From Pyrocephalus nanus (taxonomy: Eukaryota > Chordata > Aves > Passeriformes > Tyrannidae), in the NCBI GenBank assembly GCA_038380795.1, contig CM076266.1, positions 12,174,001 to 12,238,000 on the forward strand: DNA of 64,000 nucleotides, written 5' to 3'. A model generated the notes under the pieces. The model saw nothing but the letters and a program-made list of their open reading frames with translations. It searched no databases and was not told the DNA's origin. A program made the translations under genes and the position numbers. Below are positions 11,472 through 24,227 of this stretch, piece after piece. How positions within the stretch are numbered: position 1 is the stretch's first letter; each line of letters begins with the position of its first letter.

Positions 11472-12052
11472 ATCCTGGTGGCTACTACAGTCTGCTTGGC
11501 AATTACAGCAAGCCTGAAGTGACAATAACTTATTCTGGTGTGTCCACAGGAGTGTCCTAGAAGTCTTGATATCTGAGGTGGCTGCCTGCCTGCTTTGCTT
11601 CTCCTTTCTTTGTGCACTACAAGAAAGAAGAAGAGAAGAACAGAACTGTAGATTGATTTAACCCATCTTCCACTTTCAATTTCTGCACTGCTATGACATT
11701 TCAAACTTCCTTTGTCACAGCTGAGCCACATTTCCCAAAGCTATTGTATCACAATAGCTGGTGGCTGATTTAAAATCACCTGTATGCAATGTATTGCATT
11801 AGCCTAAGCTTTGTTAAATGAAGAAGAATAAAATTCACGTGGGTTTTGTTGCTGGAAATTTCAGGCAAGTGAATAGTGTGAAGCTCAAGTGCTGAGAAAG
11901 CAGAAATAAATCCTCAGAGGCTTCAAAGTATACTTTAAATCTCATGAGTCTGTGTGTGGATTCTTGGCTGACCTGAGTACAGGCCAGTAAAGCAACCTTT
12001 AGGTCTTCTTTCTGTATGGCATTTCATAAGATAGCCTTGTAAAAAAATAAAA

Positions 12053-12454
12053 ATGCTGAAAATGGACTTTCCTAATCATAGCAGTCAGGGAAAAAAACCC
12101 AACACCCTATGTATTTGTATTAAAAGACTAGAAGAAGAAAGTACAAAGGTTTGTCTTTCCTTGAAAGCTCTGCAAGTGTACTACACAACCATGTCACTCG
12201 TATCAGGGCTTGCTAACACCCTGATATGCTTTATATTAGAATCCCACCAAAAGCGGCACCCCATAATGAGATCAGCCCCTAGAAGACAGTATCACAGTCA
12301 CAGATGGCTGAAACAGGGGTCAGGTCTCAACCCTCTCTTCTGCCAGCTGCAAAAGGTGACTGGAAGACAATGCAGAGTTAACCCTCAGCATCCCTGTCAC
12401 ATCTCACTCTTAAAACCTTACACACTCAAGGAGCACGTTTGGATACCTCCCTAA
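12053..12454 (+). other. Open frame (133 codons), unrecognised
   Basis: An ATG-started frame of 133 codons followed by a stop and then, about 50 bases on, an AATAAA hexamer at 12506-12511. The translation has no domain I know and no clear hydrophobic segment. The ATG lies in an A-rich context (aaaaaaataaaaatg), which is not a strong Kozak site. Together with the frames at 10738-11274 (minus) and 11381-11731 (minus) it makes this the most ORF-dense non-repeat patch. It could be a decayed single-exon transcript or chance. Confidence 0.2.
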
Positions 12455-12511
12455 CTCACCCCTTCCCTACTCCCCAGCAGCTGGGCCCTCAGCTTTCAAA
12501 ACTGTAATAAA

Positions 12512-15500
12512 ATATGGAATTTTCTGTTTCCTCTACCCAGCCTGCATCTGACACATAAAAAGTAGGTTTCAAAGGAGATGTGGGACTTTCACATGATCCC
12601 AGACATAGTGCTGTTTGCATATTTGCCAGCTAGAATACCCAATGGCTGAAGTCATAGATTAAGACTAGGAACTTTTAGAACAGGCATTTTGGTGTCATGG
12701 ACAATACCCAAAGCAGTGTTAGTTGCCCTTAAACCAGATTTTATCATTGTAGATTAGCCAGTAAGAGAAACCTCAGTCAAGATGTTAGCTATGAGATTGA
12801 AATGAAGAAGTAAAGAGGTGGTAGTTCTGAATAAAAGATGATATTAATCATAAAGCATTTTAAATAGATAGAAATACAGTGCTGGGATGCCAGGCTTTGG
12901 TGTATTCTGTATCTCAGGATCTTCTACTCATTTGGATAAAACACCTTTACACAGCAGATGAAATCTGATGCAATCCTGTCATCTGACTGAATGTGCTTGT
13001 TTTCCTCTTCTGCTGAGAACATGTGAATTGCCCCAGTCAGGATCTGGTTGTCCTAATCTGCATAGGGGGACCAAGGTTCCTTTGCTCAAGGATTCCGGAT
13101 GTTTCTTGCATGACTCATACTTCTAAGCAGCTAAAGCTAAAGACCTTCTAAAAGACAGAAACTGCCCCTCTTCAGAGAAAACCTGACTAGGAAAATTTTG
13201 AGTTGTCCAGGTTTTTAAAAAATTACATATATATGGGAGAAAATTGCTCAGTGCTTTCAGAACTCTGGACTGAGAACTTATTCTTCTCTTTAGCTTGGGC
13301 TGCTCTCTAGCATGAGAAAAAGCCTTGTCTTCAGGGAAGGAGAGGACTAGAAAGAATTGGTGTGCAGCTGTTTATATGCACTTGGGCTTAGTCATCGTTT
13401 GTATTGCAGTGTGTGGACTGACATCCAGCTCCTGCAGCTGAAGCACAGTGGAGTTCTGACATCAGTGGGGACTGTGTCAGATGGTGAGCAGGAGAGTAAA
13501 CACCAAATCAACATTAATTGAGGTCACCTATACTTTGAGTAATTATAAAGCAGTACCAATGACAGTGCAAAACAAACGCTGGAAACACAACAGTAAAACA
13601 TCTTGAGGAAAGAGGATCTGTTCATTCAAACTAATGCTGTAACTGCTGGACATACTTTTTGAATAAGCTTGACTTTGGCAGACAAGAGCTTTTGGTTTCC
13701 CAGGAAAGAGCAATTCTCATCGGAGCAGCTCTGGCCCAAGCTGGAGCAGTGATGAGACAGCCTGACAAATCAGGCCCTTTTAAGGTTACTGCCATTAAAT
13801 CAGTCATTTGAAAATATCAGCTCGTAAGATCATCTTTTTAGTAGGTAAAGGCCTTTTAATTTTTATTAGAGCAATTAGTTCTTTTATAAATCTCAAAATA
13901 AAATAAATCATTGTGGTAATAAACATGAAATAACTCCCCTGTTTTCAGTCTAGCACAGGATTTTCAAGCAGGGTTTTTTTATTTGTTTGCTTGGAGGGGA
14001 TGGTGTCTTTTTCCTCTCCATTTACAGCAAGTTTTATATGTAAGCATGGGTTTGGAGGCACAGATCTCTGAAGGCTATGACTGTGTTCAGGAGGGAAGCT
14101 CACCAAAAAGGGAATTCCTTAGCTTTTCTCAATCACATCATCTTTCATCTGAATACACATACAGCCCCAGTGCAGTCTCCCATGAAACAGCAAAATGACA
14201 CATCCGTATAAAAATATGAGATGTTAGAAAGGTATAATTATAACCCAGTCCCTTCACTCTGTTTTTTTTTCTCCTCCAAGACAAGTTCTACTTGGATAAA
14301 TGGCATATTTTTTCTTCGTTTGCATTTTTAATGTCTTGTTTACCTATTCCAACCCATCAGGGTACAGAGCAGTTTTTAAATGCTTTCTCTACATATTTTT
14401 AACTATTGCAGTATAAAACATTTTTATTTTGCTGTTATATTTGGGTTTTTTTATTAATTCCTTCACTGACATATTAAAAATTGCGTACTTTAATTAATGT
14501 ATCATAGTCACTTATATACACAAGTACTCCTTGTGTAAGAAAAAAACATCAGTCATGCTACCAAATAAAAATTCTGTAATAGCTAAGGCATTGATTTTAG
14601 TTTACTTAACTGCAGAAGTTTAAGATGTTATTTAACCACAACTCTTTGTTCTGTGTTTCTGCTTGACCTCAGTAAGTGGCTGCAATCCTCTGTCTCAGCC
14701 ATTTCACAGCAAGTCCATATTTCAGTTCAGTCTTCAGGTGGCTGTTAACTTAATGACCATACTTTTCCCCAAAACAGGTGAGATAAGGGCACAGTTTTCC
14801 CAAGTCTCCAGTGGGAATGGTGAGCCAATAAAAAGACAGTGGATGCTGCTGGGCCCAGGAACAACAAAGCAGTGCAATGAGGTACTTAAGTGCTCAGATG
14901 TCAGAAGTCATGGTCTGAGATCTCACAAATCCTGACATGTTTTCAAAGCTCTCTACAAGTAAGATATTGAATGGGATTAATCAAATTCATACACATAAGC
15001 AGGTGGGATGTGTTTCCAGGTGCATGACATAATAATGTTGGCAGCATGATATAATGGAATTATGCATTTACTCTCAGAAGGCCTCACTGTTTGGGAGTTA
15101 AAATCCAGCAGTCAATCATCTCCATTTTAAGGGTTCTTTAAGAGCACACGGAACAACAAAGCTATAATATCAGCAAAAGGTAAACCATCATACTGTGAAT
15201 ATAGTAATAATATTTTTATTTAAATATTTAAATAGTAATTTAAATGTTGCAACACTGATGTATTTATGGACGTGCAACCACAACAACTAATAATTTCATC
15301 ACTGAGATCTCAGTATGAGGTTTATTTTATGTCTAGAGCTCAGCTAGTCTTTATCTTATTTTATGATTAGCAGAGAGAAGTAGCCCTTGGAAAGCCTTTA
15401 GTAAATGTACTGTTATGACAAAGTAGAAATTTGAGGTTTTCCTAGGCATTGCCAATGCAGTTATCCACATCTTGTCAAATGAGTCCTGCCCTTATTGAAT

Positions 15501-16054
15501 AGACGTCTTTGTCTCTAGGTCTACCTTCATGAAGATAGATGATGTCTTTTAGTCTGTAGCAAATAAAATCTTAATTAGATTTTTGTTTATGCTGATATAT
15601 ACTGCAGGAAATTATTGGCTTTAGCATTATTTTCCTGTTCTTTTGCCACATTTCAGCTTGAAACATCCTCTTTTTAGCTGATCACTCCAGTCTTGCCTTG
15701 TAGCACTTTGAAGTCTTCCATTTTGATAAACAACAACAACAAACTTTTTTTTTGTCTTGACAGTTCTAAAACAGGTGTTTTGAGAGAGAATTACAAGACA
15801 GAACATGGCAACTGAGTAATACATTTCTGTGTGCCATGCCCCTCATGTTCCTATGTCCCTCAGTGAACAGCAACATTGTGGGTAAGCCTATGATGGGTTA
15901 AAGTGGAATCTGTTTTTCAGTGTGATCAGGAGGATTTGATAATTCTGACCACATACTTGGAACCTGTTCCAAGAAGAGTGAATGAGGACTATTAGGAAAT
16001 ATGAACAAAATTTTATGGCCCTACTACACCACTGATGTGACAATATCACAGGGC
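12512..16054. other. Non-coding DNA, nothing recognised
   Basis: Frames are short (at most about 90 codons) and unlike any protein I know. Stretches near 15205-15245 are almost pure A/T (tatttttatttaaatattta). No gene or firm repeat family seen. Confidence 0.6.
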
Positions 16055-16133
16055 TTTTTAGGGTTTTTTTGTGGTTTGTTTTGGTTTTTGTTTGTTTTGG
16101 TTTTTTGTGTGTTTGTTTGTTTTTGTATGGTGG
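16055..16133. repeat. T/G-rich compound simple repeat
   Basis: GGTTTTTTTGTGGTTTG-type then GTTT-unit sequence. Same class as at 6.3, 25.6 and 59.6 kb. It lies about 190 bp left of the RTE insertion but outside its target-site duplication. Confidence 0.85.
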
Positions 16134-16319
16134 TCACATGACCAAAATGAAATATTTGTCAATATTTGCTGATCAACAGGAATATTACAGTTCTCTGTGT
16201 ACTTCTCTATTGCTTTGGGGGAAAATGACTGTTGCTCTCCCTTCTTTAAACTGTCTGCACAACACAGGATAAGAGATTTAACCTCTGGGTCCCTACAATT
16301 AGCCACTGGCTGGATTGCA

Positions 16320-16333
16320 TGGTTGAATTATGT
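16320..16333. repeat. Target-site duplication, left copy
   Basis: tggttgaattatgt, identical to 16836-16849. It borders the 3' end of the minus-strand RTE element. The perfect match of 14 bases argues for a fairly recent insertion. One or two end bases could be shared by chance with the element end. Confidence 0.85.
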
Positions 16334-16835
16334 CATCATCATGGCTAGACTTCACGGATGAAGATTTGAGAAGGGCTCTACCCACGCTTGCTACAAGCGC
16401 GCTGATGGCTAAAAAGGCCAATGCGAGATAGACAAGTCCGGTTGCAGAAGGTGCAGCAGAAAGACTCCCCAGGAGATATCGACGAGACGCGATTCTTTCT
16501 GCATTGTCTTTTCCCCTCGAGAGTGATCCTGCGTGTGTTCTCAAAAGCAGCAGCAGCGTTATAGATGGTGTGTCTCCAGGCCTTCCGACTAGAGGCCGGG
16601 GTAGACCAGTGGTGGTGATCAATATGGCCAAGGCTGAGGGATTGTTTCAGGCAGTCCTTGTATCTCCTCTTCGGGGCTCCTCTCTTGCAGCAGCCAGTGG
16701 CAGGTTCCCCACAGAGCACGATCTTAGGGAGGCGGTGGTCCTGCATCCTGGAGACGTGCCCTGCCCAGCACAGCTGTGTTCTCAGCAGCATGGCCTCAAT
16801 GCTCATGACTGCTGCCTGTTCAAGGACAGATGTGT
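16334..16835 (-). mobile_element. 5'-truncated RTE-clade LINE (AviRTE-like)
   Basis: A 502-bp insertion on the minus strand, framed by a perfect 14-bp target-site duplication. It carries only the C-terminal end of an RTE-type endonuclease/reverse transcriptase ORF, about 45 bp of 3' UTR and a short ATGATGATG-like tail. Very short 3' UTRs and trinucleotide tails are typical of RTE LINEs. It is CpG-richer than the flanks. In birds, RTE elements (AviRTE) are known only from some lineages and have been proposed to have spread with filarial nematodes, so this is a useful lineage clue. The subfamily name is inference; the clade is supported by the protein. Confidence 0.85.
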
Positions 16836-16866
16836 TGGTTGAATTATGTGGCTTTGAATTAACCAT
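16378..16866 (-). pseudogene. RTE ORF2 C-terminal fragment
   Basis: An open frame of 162 codons. The first ten or so residues come from the host flank and the duplicated target site. From about residue 11 on it reads as the RT C-terminus shared by many RTE-type elements: LCWAGHVSRMQDHRLPKIVL, then a basic RGAPKRRYKDCLKQSL block, a WRHTIYNAAAAFE stretch, and near the end a zinc-finger-like CTFC-x12-H-x3-C motif. The catalytic endonuclease and RT palm regions are missing because of 5' truncation. No stop or frameshift interrupts the remaining element-derived codons, which fits a young copy. It cannot be functional as an RT. Confidence 0.85.
16836..16849. repeat. Target-site duplication, right copy
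   Basis: tggttgaattatgt, identical to 16320-16333. It marks the point where the element was 5'-truncated. Confidence 0.85.
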
Positions 16867-19480
16867 ACAGATGATAATTGCAATTATAACTAAAAGAAAT
16901 TATAGCATATTAATCAGCTAATGTATTTTCTCAACAAAAGCTGTAAGTTTGTTGCTGTAGTAGAAGAGCTGTTTCCTGAAATACACACTTTAGGAATTGA
17001 GGCTTCAGTGATTGGTGTTCCTGACAGTTGCAGTATTTCCTATGCTCCAGATTGTTAAAAATTTGGGAACTGGGGTTTCAGAGCGGTAAATAATTTGGAG
17101 TCTGTGCCTTAAAACTTTTTGTCTATACTTAACTTCGCCTGCCTGGAAGATAAAGGCTTACTAAACTGAATTAATCTAATTGTTTACATAACTCCAATTA
17201 TTTGCCTAAATATTTAGCTATTATGTTAATTCCCTTGCAAAGGTAAGTTCATTATGTTTCCCAGTTTTGGTGATGTATAGCTTCTTTGAAGCTGCAGTGT
17301 TTGCATTTGAGTATGTATCCCTATTTCAGCAAAAAAGAAGAGTGCTGCATCTGTTTCCCTTCTGATCAAGCACCTGTTTTCAGCAGAGTTCACTTATGCT
17401 TTTGCTGTAACTCCAGAGCATGGTTTCTTGCTTCTGGTTACACATTGATATATGTTTGCTTTGGTAAAACCTCTCAAGGCTAAGCATTATTAGGATTATT
17501 TCATCTTCCTGCAGCCTTCATTTATTGGGCTGAAGCCCAATTCTAATGTCTTTTTAAGGAAGACATGTTTCTAACAGGGCTGCCCCAAGTCTGCCCTCTA
17601 ACTGGAGCTTAGTCCAGTTAGTGCAATTTGCAAAATAACTTACATGTTACAATTCTGTGCTTGTTTGGAAAGAAGTTGTCCTCTGGTGGGAAAACATTGA
17701 TCTATTCTATGAATCTGTGATAATTCTACGAGCTACTCAATCAGCAATGTAAAGTGAGAAATCAGCCTCCAGGTCTATGTTGTGTCAGCTGTCTAACACC
17801 ATTGATTTATGAGCTCCTGATTCTCTTTCTAGTGACTATCAACTGCTCACATCAATATAATATGCTCGCATATTGTCAAAGTGTGAAACAAAAATAAAGT
17901 TTTAAAAATGTTGGAAGAAGTTATTAAGATTTGTATGGGGGAATACCATTTGTCTGACTGAGGTAAAAATGAGACCATGTGTGGTACAAAGAGGTTGAAT
18001 GTCTGAAGCTACACTGTGTTTGTTCTTGTTATGATATGTTGGATGTATTCTAGTAATCAGTGTTGTCTCATGTGTGAAAACAACATTGTGATGCAGATTG
18101 TAGCTGTCAGATGACTCTCAATTATAAAATAATCTTTAGAGACCAAAAAATGGAACCATGCAGTAAATGACACAATTTATTAATCAAATTTATCATCTTA
18201 TTCTGCTTTTCCTGAAGCTGAGAAGTTACTTGTGTATTCACTGCACTCATTGCTCCTAATTATAATCACATGTGGAGAAGCTGGCTTCTGGACACCAGCT
18301 GATGCTACTCGTGTTTTACTGAATCATATAAGACACATGACCCTCCTTGTGCAAGCATCAAATCAGGGCATTTGTGTTCTTGTGACTGAATGCAATTTAG
18401 TCTAGTAATTTTTCTGAGTCAGTGGAATTTCAGTGACTTTGCATCTCTCAAAAACCTCAAGTAAATTAAAACAAGAATTTGATTTGATTATATGGAAAAA
18501 AAAAATCTTTCCTCCTAATGTTAAAAGGCACTACAGTTTCCATGAATTGTACCTGAACTCCTATTAATTCAAGGCAAAGCACTGAAATGGAATAACTCAG
18601 TGAGATTAACTGATGCATAGTAATTAGACATGATTTTTAAAAGAAAAAAAAATCATTAGGAAGTCAGCAAATTCTCAGTACATAACATTTGTTTTCCTGT
18701 TGTTGGAGAAAACTAGTGATCATGTGCTCAAACCAAGTGCTTTATAAACTGGCATTTTAGACAATGCTGTTACTCAAGTGAGAATTCTCTACTGCACAAG
18801 AGAGTTTAGAAATTTCTTCTCTGCCTGACTTTATATAGAGAAATATTTTTTGGTACAGATGAAAGGACTTACTGACATGAGTGGAGCAGCTCACAAACTT
18901 ATCTATGTCTTTATTCCCTTTTACTGAATAGCTACCAAAAATTATTTTTCCTTTCAACTTGTCTAGTTAACACAATCAAATTGTTCAGTCTCCCTACAGT
19001 GGAGTAAGTCTTTCTAAATGCCTTATGATTTTTTTATTGGGACAAATCCATTCCCTACACACTCCAGAATAAGACTTCTTCTAGACTCATGGGATATGGC
19101 AGTCATTAGATATATGGGTCTAGTTGACCATAGCACATAGACCAATAAATTCACAGAGTTCTGCTGACACTTTCATTTTATAAATTTGTAGAGGATTGTA
19201 CATTTTATGAGGAGAATTTTTCCACCCCTTAGTGTATTTTATGTAAGATATTAACCAAGATTATAATCTAGCAACTGTAAGTAGAGGGAACACCTTGATT
19301 TCACTAGTATTATTGATGATCCATGGCAGTTCAAGGGATGTTGAATTTTTCCCTTCCCCTCTCTTTGTCTTTAGCTAAAAAGCTTTCAGAAAATGGTAAA
19401 AAACCCTAAAAGTTCAGTTTCTAGCACTGAGAAATTAACTTTTATGAAAAATCAAACCAAACCAACCCCAACAATATTTA
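16850..19480. other. Non-coding DNA with one hairpin
   Basis: A perfect 9-bp hairpin, ctaactgga / tccagttag with a 6-base loop, lies at 17598-17621. tctattctatgaatctgtga near 17702-17721 faintly resembles a CR1 tail but has no CR1 body beside it. No gene seen. Confidence 0.55.
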
Positions 19481-19500
19481 ATAAAATAAAATAAAATAAA
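19481..19500. repeat. (ATAAA)n microsatellite
   Basis: Four ATAAA units in a row. Confidence 0.85.
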
Positions 19501-22500
19501 TTAAATATGCCTACGACCTCTTTCGTAGGTGTTTTTATTCTGTAAAAATTAATATTTTATAATGAACCCATGATTGCCACTTATGGTTTGTCCAAACTTC
19601 CCTCCATTAAGATTGCTGTATTTTTGTGCCCAACACTCTGGAAAGTGAAGGTGGCAACAATTGCTTAATGTCATTGAAACTCAAACTATTTGATCCTGCA
19701 ATTTGTGGAAGAGAGAAAAGGATACTAATGGGCAATTATTTTAGCTAATTTTTATCTCCTGCTATTATGTGTAAGAGTGTGTTTCGGATACTGAAATTTC
19801 ACTGTATTGCATTTCAAAAAAAGGTTGAATGTAACTAAAACCCACCTGGAATTTAACTTGTAAAAATCTATTAGAAATAATGCAATTTCATTCATTAGAC
19901 AGACTAAGGCCTGAAAAAACAAATGTGTGTGCACTTGAACCTGACTTTCTGAATAGTCCCAGTGAATCCTAACAAAGGAGCTTAGGATCTGGGGAACAAA
20001 ATAACATGGAGTTCTGGTAGCAAAGTTTTAACTTTTTTGATTCTTTCAATTTAAGATTTTAAAGTTCTCATTCTTTTCCCTGCTTCTTTACTTGAAATAG
20101 AACAGTCAAATAATAGAGCTATCGAGACCTCATCTCTTCAGTTCACATCTCAGCACTGAATTTTACACTACAGTCCTGGACTGTGAATTTTGGTGATTGA
20201 AGTATGGTAAAATCCATTTTCCTACCCTTGGCAAAAGAAGCTTGGCAATACAGGACAGACACTAGAACTTTTACTTCCACCATTAAATCAGAACCCCTAG
20301 TGAAAGGTGCATTGCAGCCTGGAAAACGCACAAGTTTTCATGGAACTGGATGAGGGAAGGAATCTATTATAAATTGTGATATAGTTCCTGAGGACTCATC
20401 AGAGACAGATTTTTCTACGTTATTTCTAAGCATGAATTTCTCTTTTGCTTTTAAGGGGCATTTGCATTACACGATGCTTTCACAAAATGATTTGGCACTT
20501 TAATTCATTATTTATCCTTCTAAAATGAAGCTGACCTAAAATCTCCATGTTGCAGTGTTGCTGTAGGAGTGTTAATATTAATGCTGTTTTTTTAACTCCT
20601 ACACTGATGGGTTTAGGCAATAGTGTTAATTGTAAATTCTTAAAAACGTTATGCTCTCTTTTATCTTTTGAATACTTGGTCACAGCAGTCACCTTAAACC
20701 ATACAGCACTAGATGCTTCTACCCAAGATTTCATTTTGGCCTGTCTACTGTTTTAGATATGAGACCATAGCTACATTTTAAAATCACTAAGAGGAATGGC
20801 TCCCCTGTAGAAGTGAACTGGTATCTTCAGAGAGAGTAAAAGAAATGTAGACCCATTTCAAGCCCTCTCTTCTCAGCATATCTCAGAAGAGGTTCCAGTT
20901 TCTGAATTCTGCTTATTCCTTAGGATGAACTGTTGGTTTCATGAAAGAAAGCTTCTGCTGAATGTTATGTGGGCTCCTGAATTCCTGTGGATATCAGTAG
21001 AACTGAAGTGCAAGATTAAATTCTAGCAAATGCTTTTCTTACAGGAGCTGACTAAGCCCAATCAAAATAATGTCACCAGCTCATTTTTGGATTAATTTTT
21101 CTGCTTGTTTAGTGAGTTTAGTGAACTCACTGAGTACCAGATTTGAATCAAAGGCAGCAACATCAGTTTCAGGTTGTTGATAAGAGAAAACGATTTGTGC
21201 TGTCCCTTCTAATATTACGAAGCCATTCCATTATCTTAATTATACAAGAATTTCAGAGCTTGTCCTTGGCTCATGAGCTAAGGCTTATGTAGTGAGTCCT
21301 AGGGAAAGTAATTCAACTTGAGCATTTTTAAATGCTTATTGATATCCTTACTAATCCATTTAAATATTTTTAAATGAATTTTTCCTTTCCTGACTACTCG
21401 ATAGCATTGAATTAGTATGACTACAGGGAGGAAGAAACAGAGTCACAGTTTTTCAAGGCCTAGGTTTAGGGAATCTCTGCAAGAAATACTCTACCCCAAA
21501 TAGACCAGCGAGTTCAGTTCTTACTCGTATGAAATGACTATGTGTTACTTCTCCCATGCATGTAACTTTGTCTTTCCATTTTCTAATGATCGCACAATTT
21601 CTTTTGTATATAATTTTTTTCTCATTGTGGGGTCATCTATAAGAGACCAAGCTTAAACCTACAAGGCAAGAACAAATTTAAACCATTTGGGCTTTGGATT
21701 TGGACCTGTGCTTTGGGACTGCCCTTCTCTTTCTTTCTCTTTCTTTGCTCATTACTAATTGCCTTCTGAATGGAATGACATTCTAGGACTCAGAGGCACT
21801 CGTAATTAGCATTGAAGTACATTCTTTAATGGGATTTATTTATGTACTTCTTTCCCTGAAATGAAGTGATCTGGGTACTGTGAAGTCATGACTGAAGAGA
21901 TATAAACACTGTGATGGCATGAAAAGCACAAAGGAATCAACACTGATCACTCTGCTTTTCTTTTAAAACCAGAATGGCAGTAATGTAAGTAAACCTCTAA
22001 ACTGAGTGATCTACTGTTGTTTCAGATTCAGGTTCACACAGCCTTGCAGGCTGAAGGGAAGAAGTTTCCATAACTTTGGAGAATAAATAACTGTTTGAGA
22101 ACCATTATACTTTACAGTCTTTTGTTAGGTGAGTAGAACTACAGAACATATTTCAATTTCTGCTGTAGATATTAAGTCTTGCTGCCCTTTACCCATGTCT
22201 GTCTGTCAGAGAAAAGCAAAGATTTTATGTACATGATATAAATATATGCAGTCTACAGTTTTCATTCCACATGACAGAAACACTACAATAGCCTTATGAA
22301 ATATAATAACTTCTAGTTATCACATAATGTGGCTCAAGGTGCATGTAAAGCAGAGAATTATACAGACATTATGAAGCATCCATATCCACAGGGTGCAAAG
22401 AAAAATGATATCCCATTTTCATGTGGGGCTTAGGTTTTAAATTCTTTCTTGAGATGAAGACATTAATATTTTGATAGTAAAAGGTCGTTTTTCGGTAGCA

Positions 22501-24207
22501 TTCACAGATTGCTAGTAAAAGATAATGTTTCCCTAGTGGACAAGCCTTTTTACAATAAGTCTTCCACATGCTAATGAAATCCCCAGAAAGCAATGGCTGG
22601 TTCCGTAGTTTGCTAGATAAAGAGAAAAAGGAAAAAAAAAAAGGACTTAGGAGAATACTTGATGCTGAATAATCTATCTGATTTATTTCACTCCTCTTTC
22701 TGCTTGCAGAATATATAAAAATCCATTTAAATTTCAGATTTTTATGGATTTATTTGTTATTCAGAAATGCTTAGTAAGCTACATTTTTGTATTCTTATTG
22801 AAATGCCACAGCATGATCCAGTGGTGACCTAAGTAATACGCTGTTGTTTTGTTTTCCTGATTGGATGACTTAAATACCACATCTAGGAAGAGACAAATGC
22901 ATCTCTAAAAATTTCTTAAAAACATATTTGTATAAGAGCTATCACCAGTACCAGAACTACAATTAGCATCTGCAGCACCTTAGGGCTCTTCTCCCTTTTC
23001 CTGTGAGAAATGCTTTTTAAAGTTCTCAGGAGATACCTCTGTTTTTCATTAATATAGAGAACTTGGAATCTTCACCTAGTGATGCTTTAATGGGAAATAA
23101 TAGCAGAAATAATTGGGAATTTTCTAATGACTGAATTTCACTCCTTGGGAAATTCCATTTTGTTCTAATAGGAACTTCCCACAGTAACATAATACTTTCT
23201 GAGAAATTAAGGCCTTGGGAATAGTTAGGAAAGAGCAAGGCAGAAAAGAGACTCACCTATACCCAGAGAGCCTGGTAGTTGGGCTGTTCAGTGTGAAATG
23301 GGGAAGGCACCTTAGGTTGAGTTTCAGCCTCATTAGGAACAAAGCCTTTGTCTCCTACTGGGAATCCCAAATAATGACTTTAAGTCACCATAGATTGGCA
23401 AGGTGTGTCTTTCCTGTTGGAGATATCCTACTTTGCATATTCAACTAAATATTCAACATATGAATTTCTTGAAACTCTATAATCTGTATCCTGGGGGAAC
23501 AGTTGAAGTTTCAGACAGCTTTTAATTTCAAAAAGTGTCTCCTTTCGTTGTTAATATTGGAGCTAGAGTTCCAAAATTGTAGCATTTTGGATGAACATCT
23601 TCGAATGTATTTGGGATATGACATAGCAATTGTGCTTTTGTTGAAGAATAAAAGGCAAATTCACATTATTATCTTTACTGTGTATTGGCCTGCTTTTGGT
23701 TTGTTATCCATCTTGAGCACCATGTCAGACTAGAATCTCTTATTTAATTAACTCTCCTAAGAGAGAGTAACTCACTCCCCACCAAGTAACTAAAAAAACC
23801 AAATGAAGGTGGATGTAGTCTTCTATTTGACAAATATAGCCTACATTCATTGTTCTTAGATGGACAGAGCTGGCTGCACTGAATCCCAGAGTGTTGAAAT
23901 AGGTCCAGTTTGGGTGCCCACTGTTTTCTTTAAGGTACACTGTAAAATTATCAACTAAAAAAATATCATCTGTTACAACTTGACACCTGATGCCTGCAGG
24001 ATCCCACTAGAAAAAATGCCTACTAACAATCACTCTTTTGTTAAAGATAAGATCATTTAGGTTTATATTTTAAGGTATGTATTACCTGTCACTCTAGACC
24101 TCTCTGGACTACAGGGAATAACTCCCCACCCCACCAAGCTAAAGTTTAAGTGTATATTGTATAAATTAAATCCATATATTAAAAACAGACTTTTTGATCA
24201 GAGAGTT
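19501..24207. other. Non-coding DNA with minor repeats
   Basis: Contains an 8-bp hairpin agtgagtt / aactcact with a 5-base loop near 21112-21132, and a short pyrimidine CTTT-type run at 21724-21746. Frames are at most 84 codons. No gene or firm repeat family seen. Confidence 0.55.
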
Positions 24208-24227
24208 AAAAAAAAAAAAAAAAAAAA
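24208..24227. repeat. Poly-A run (20)
   Basis: Homopolymer A. No retrocopy body is recognisable upstream. Confidence 0.9.

Noticed and set aside
16058..16306. 82-codon minus-strand frame rich in Lys, Thr and Asn
   Set aside because: Its C-terminal part is the translation of the T/G-rich simple repeat.
17702..17735. CR1-tail-like tctattctatgaatctgtga
   Set aside because: No CR1 body on either side; the similarity is limited to one or two octamer-like units.
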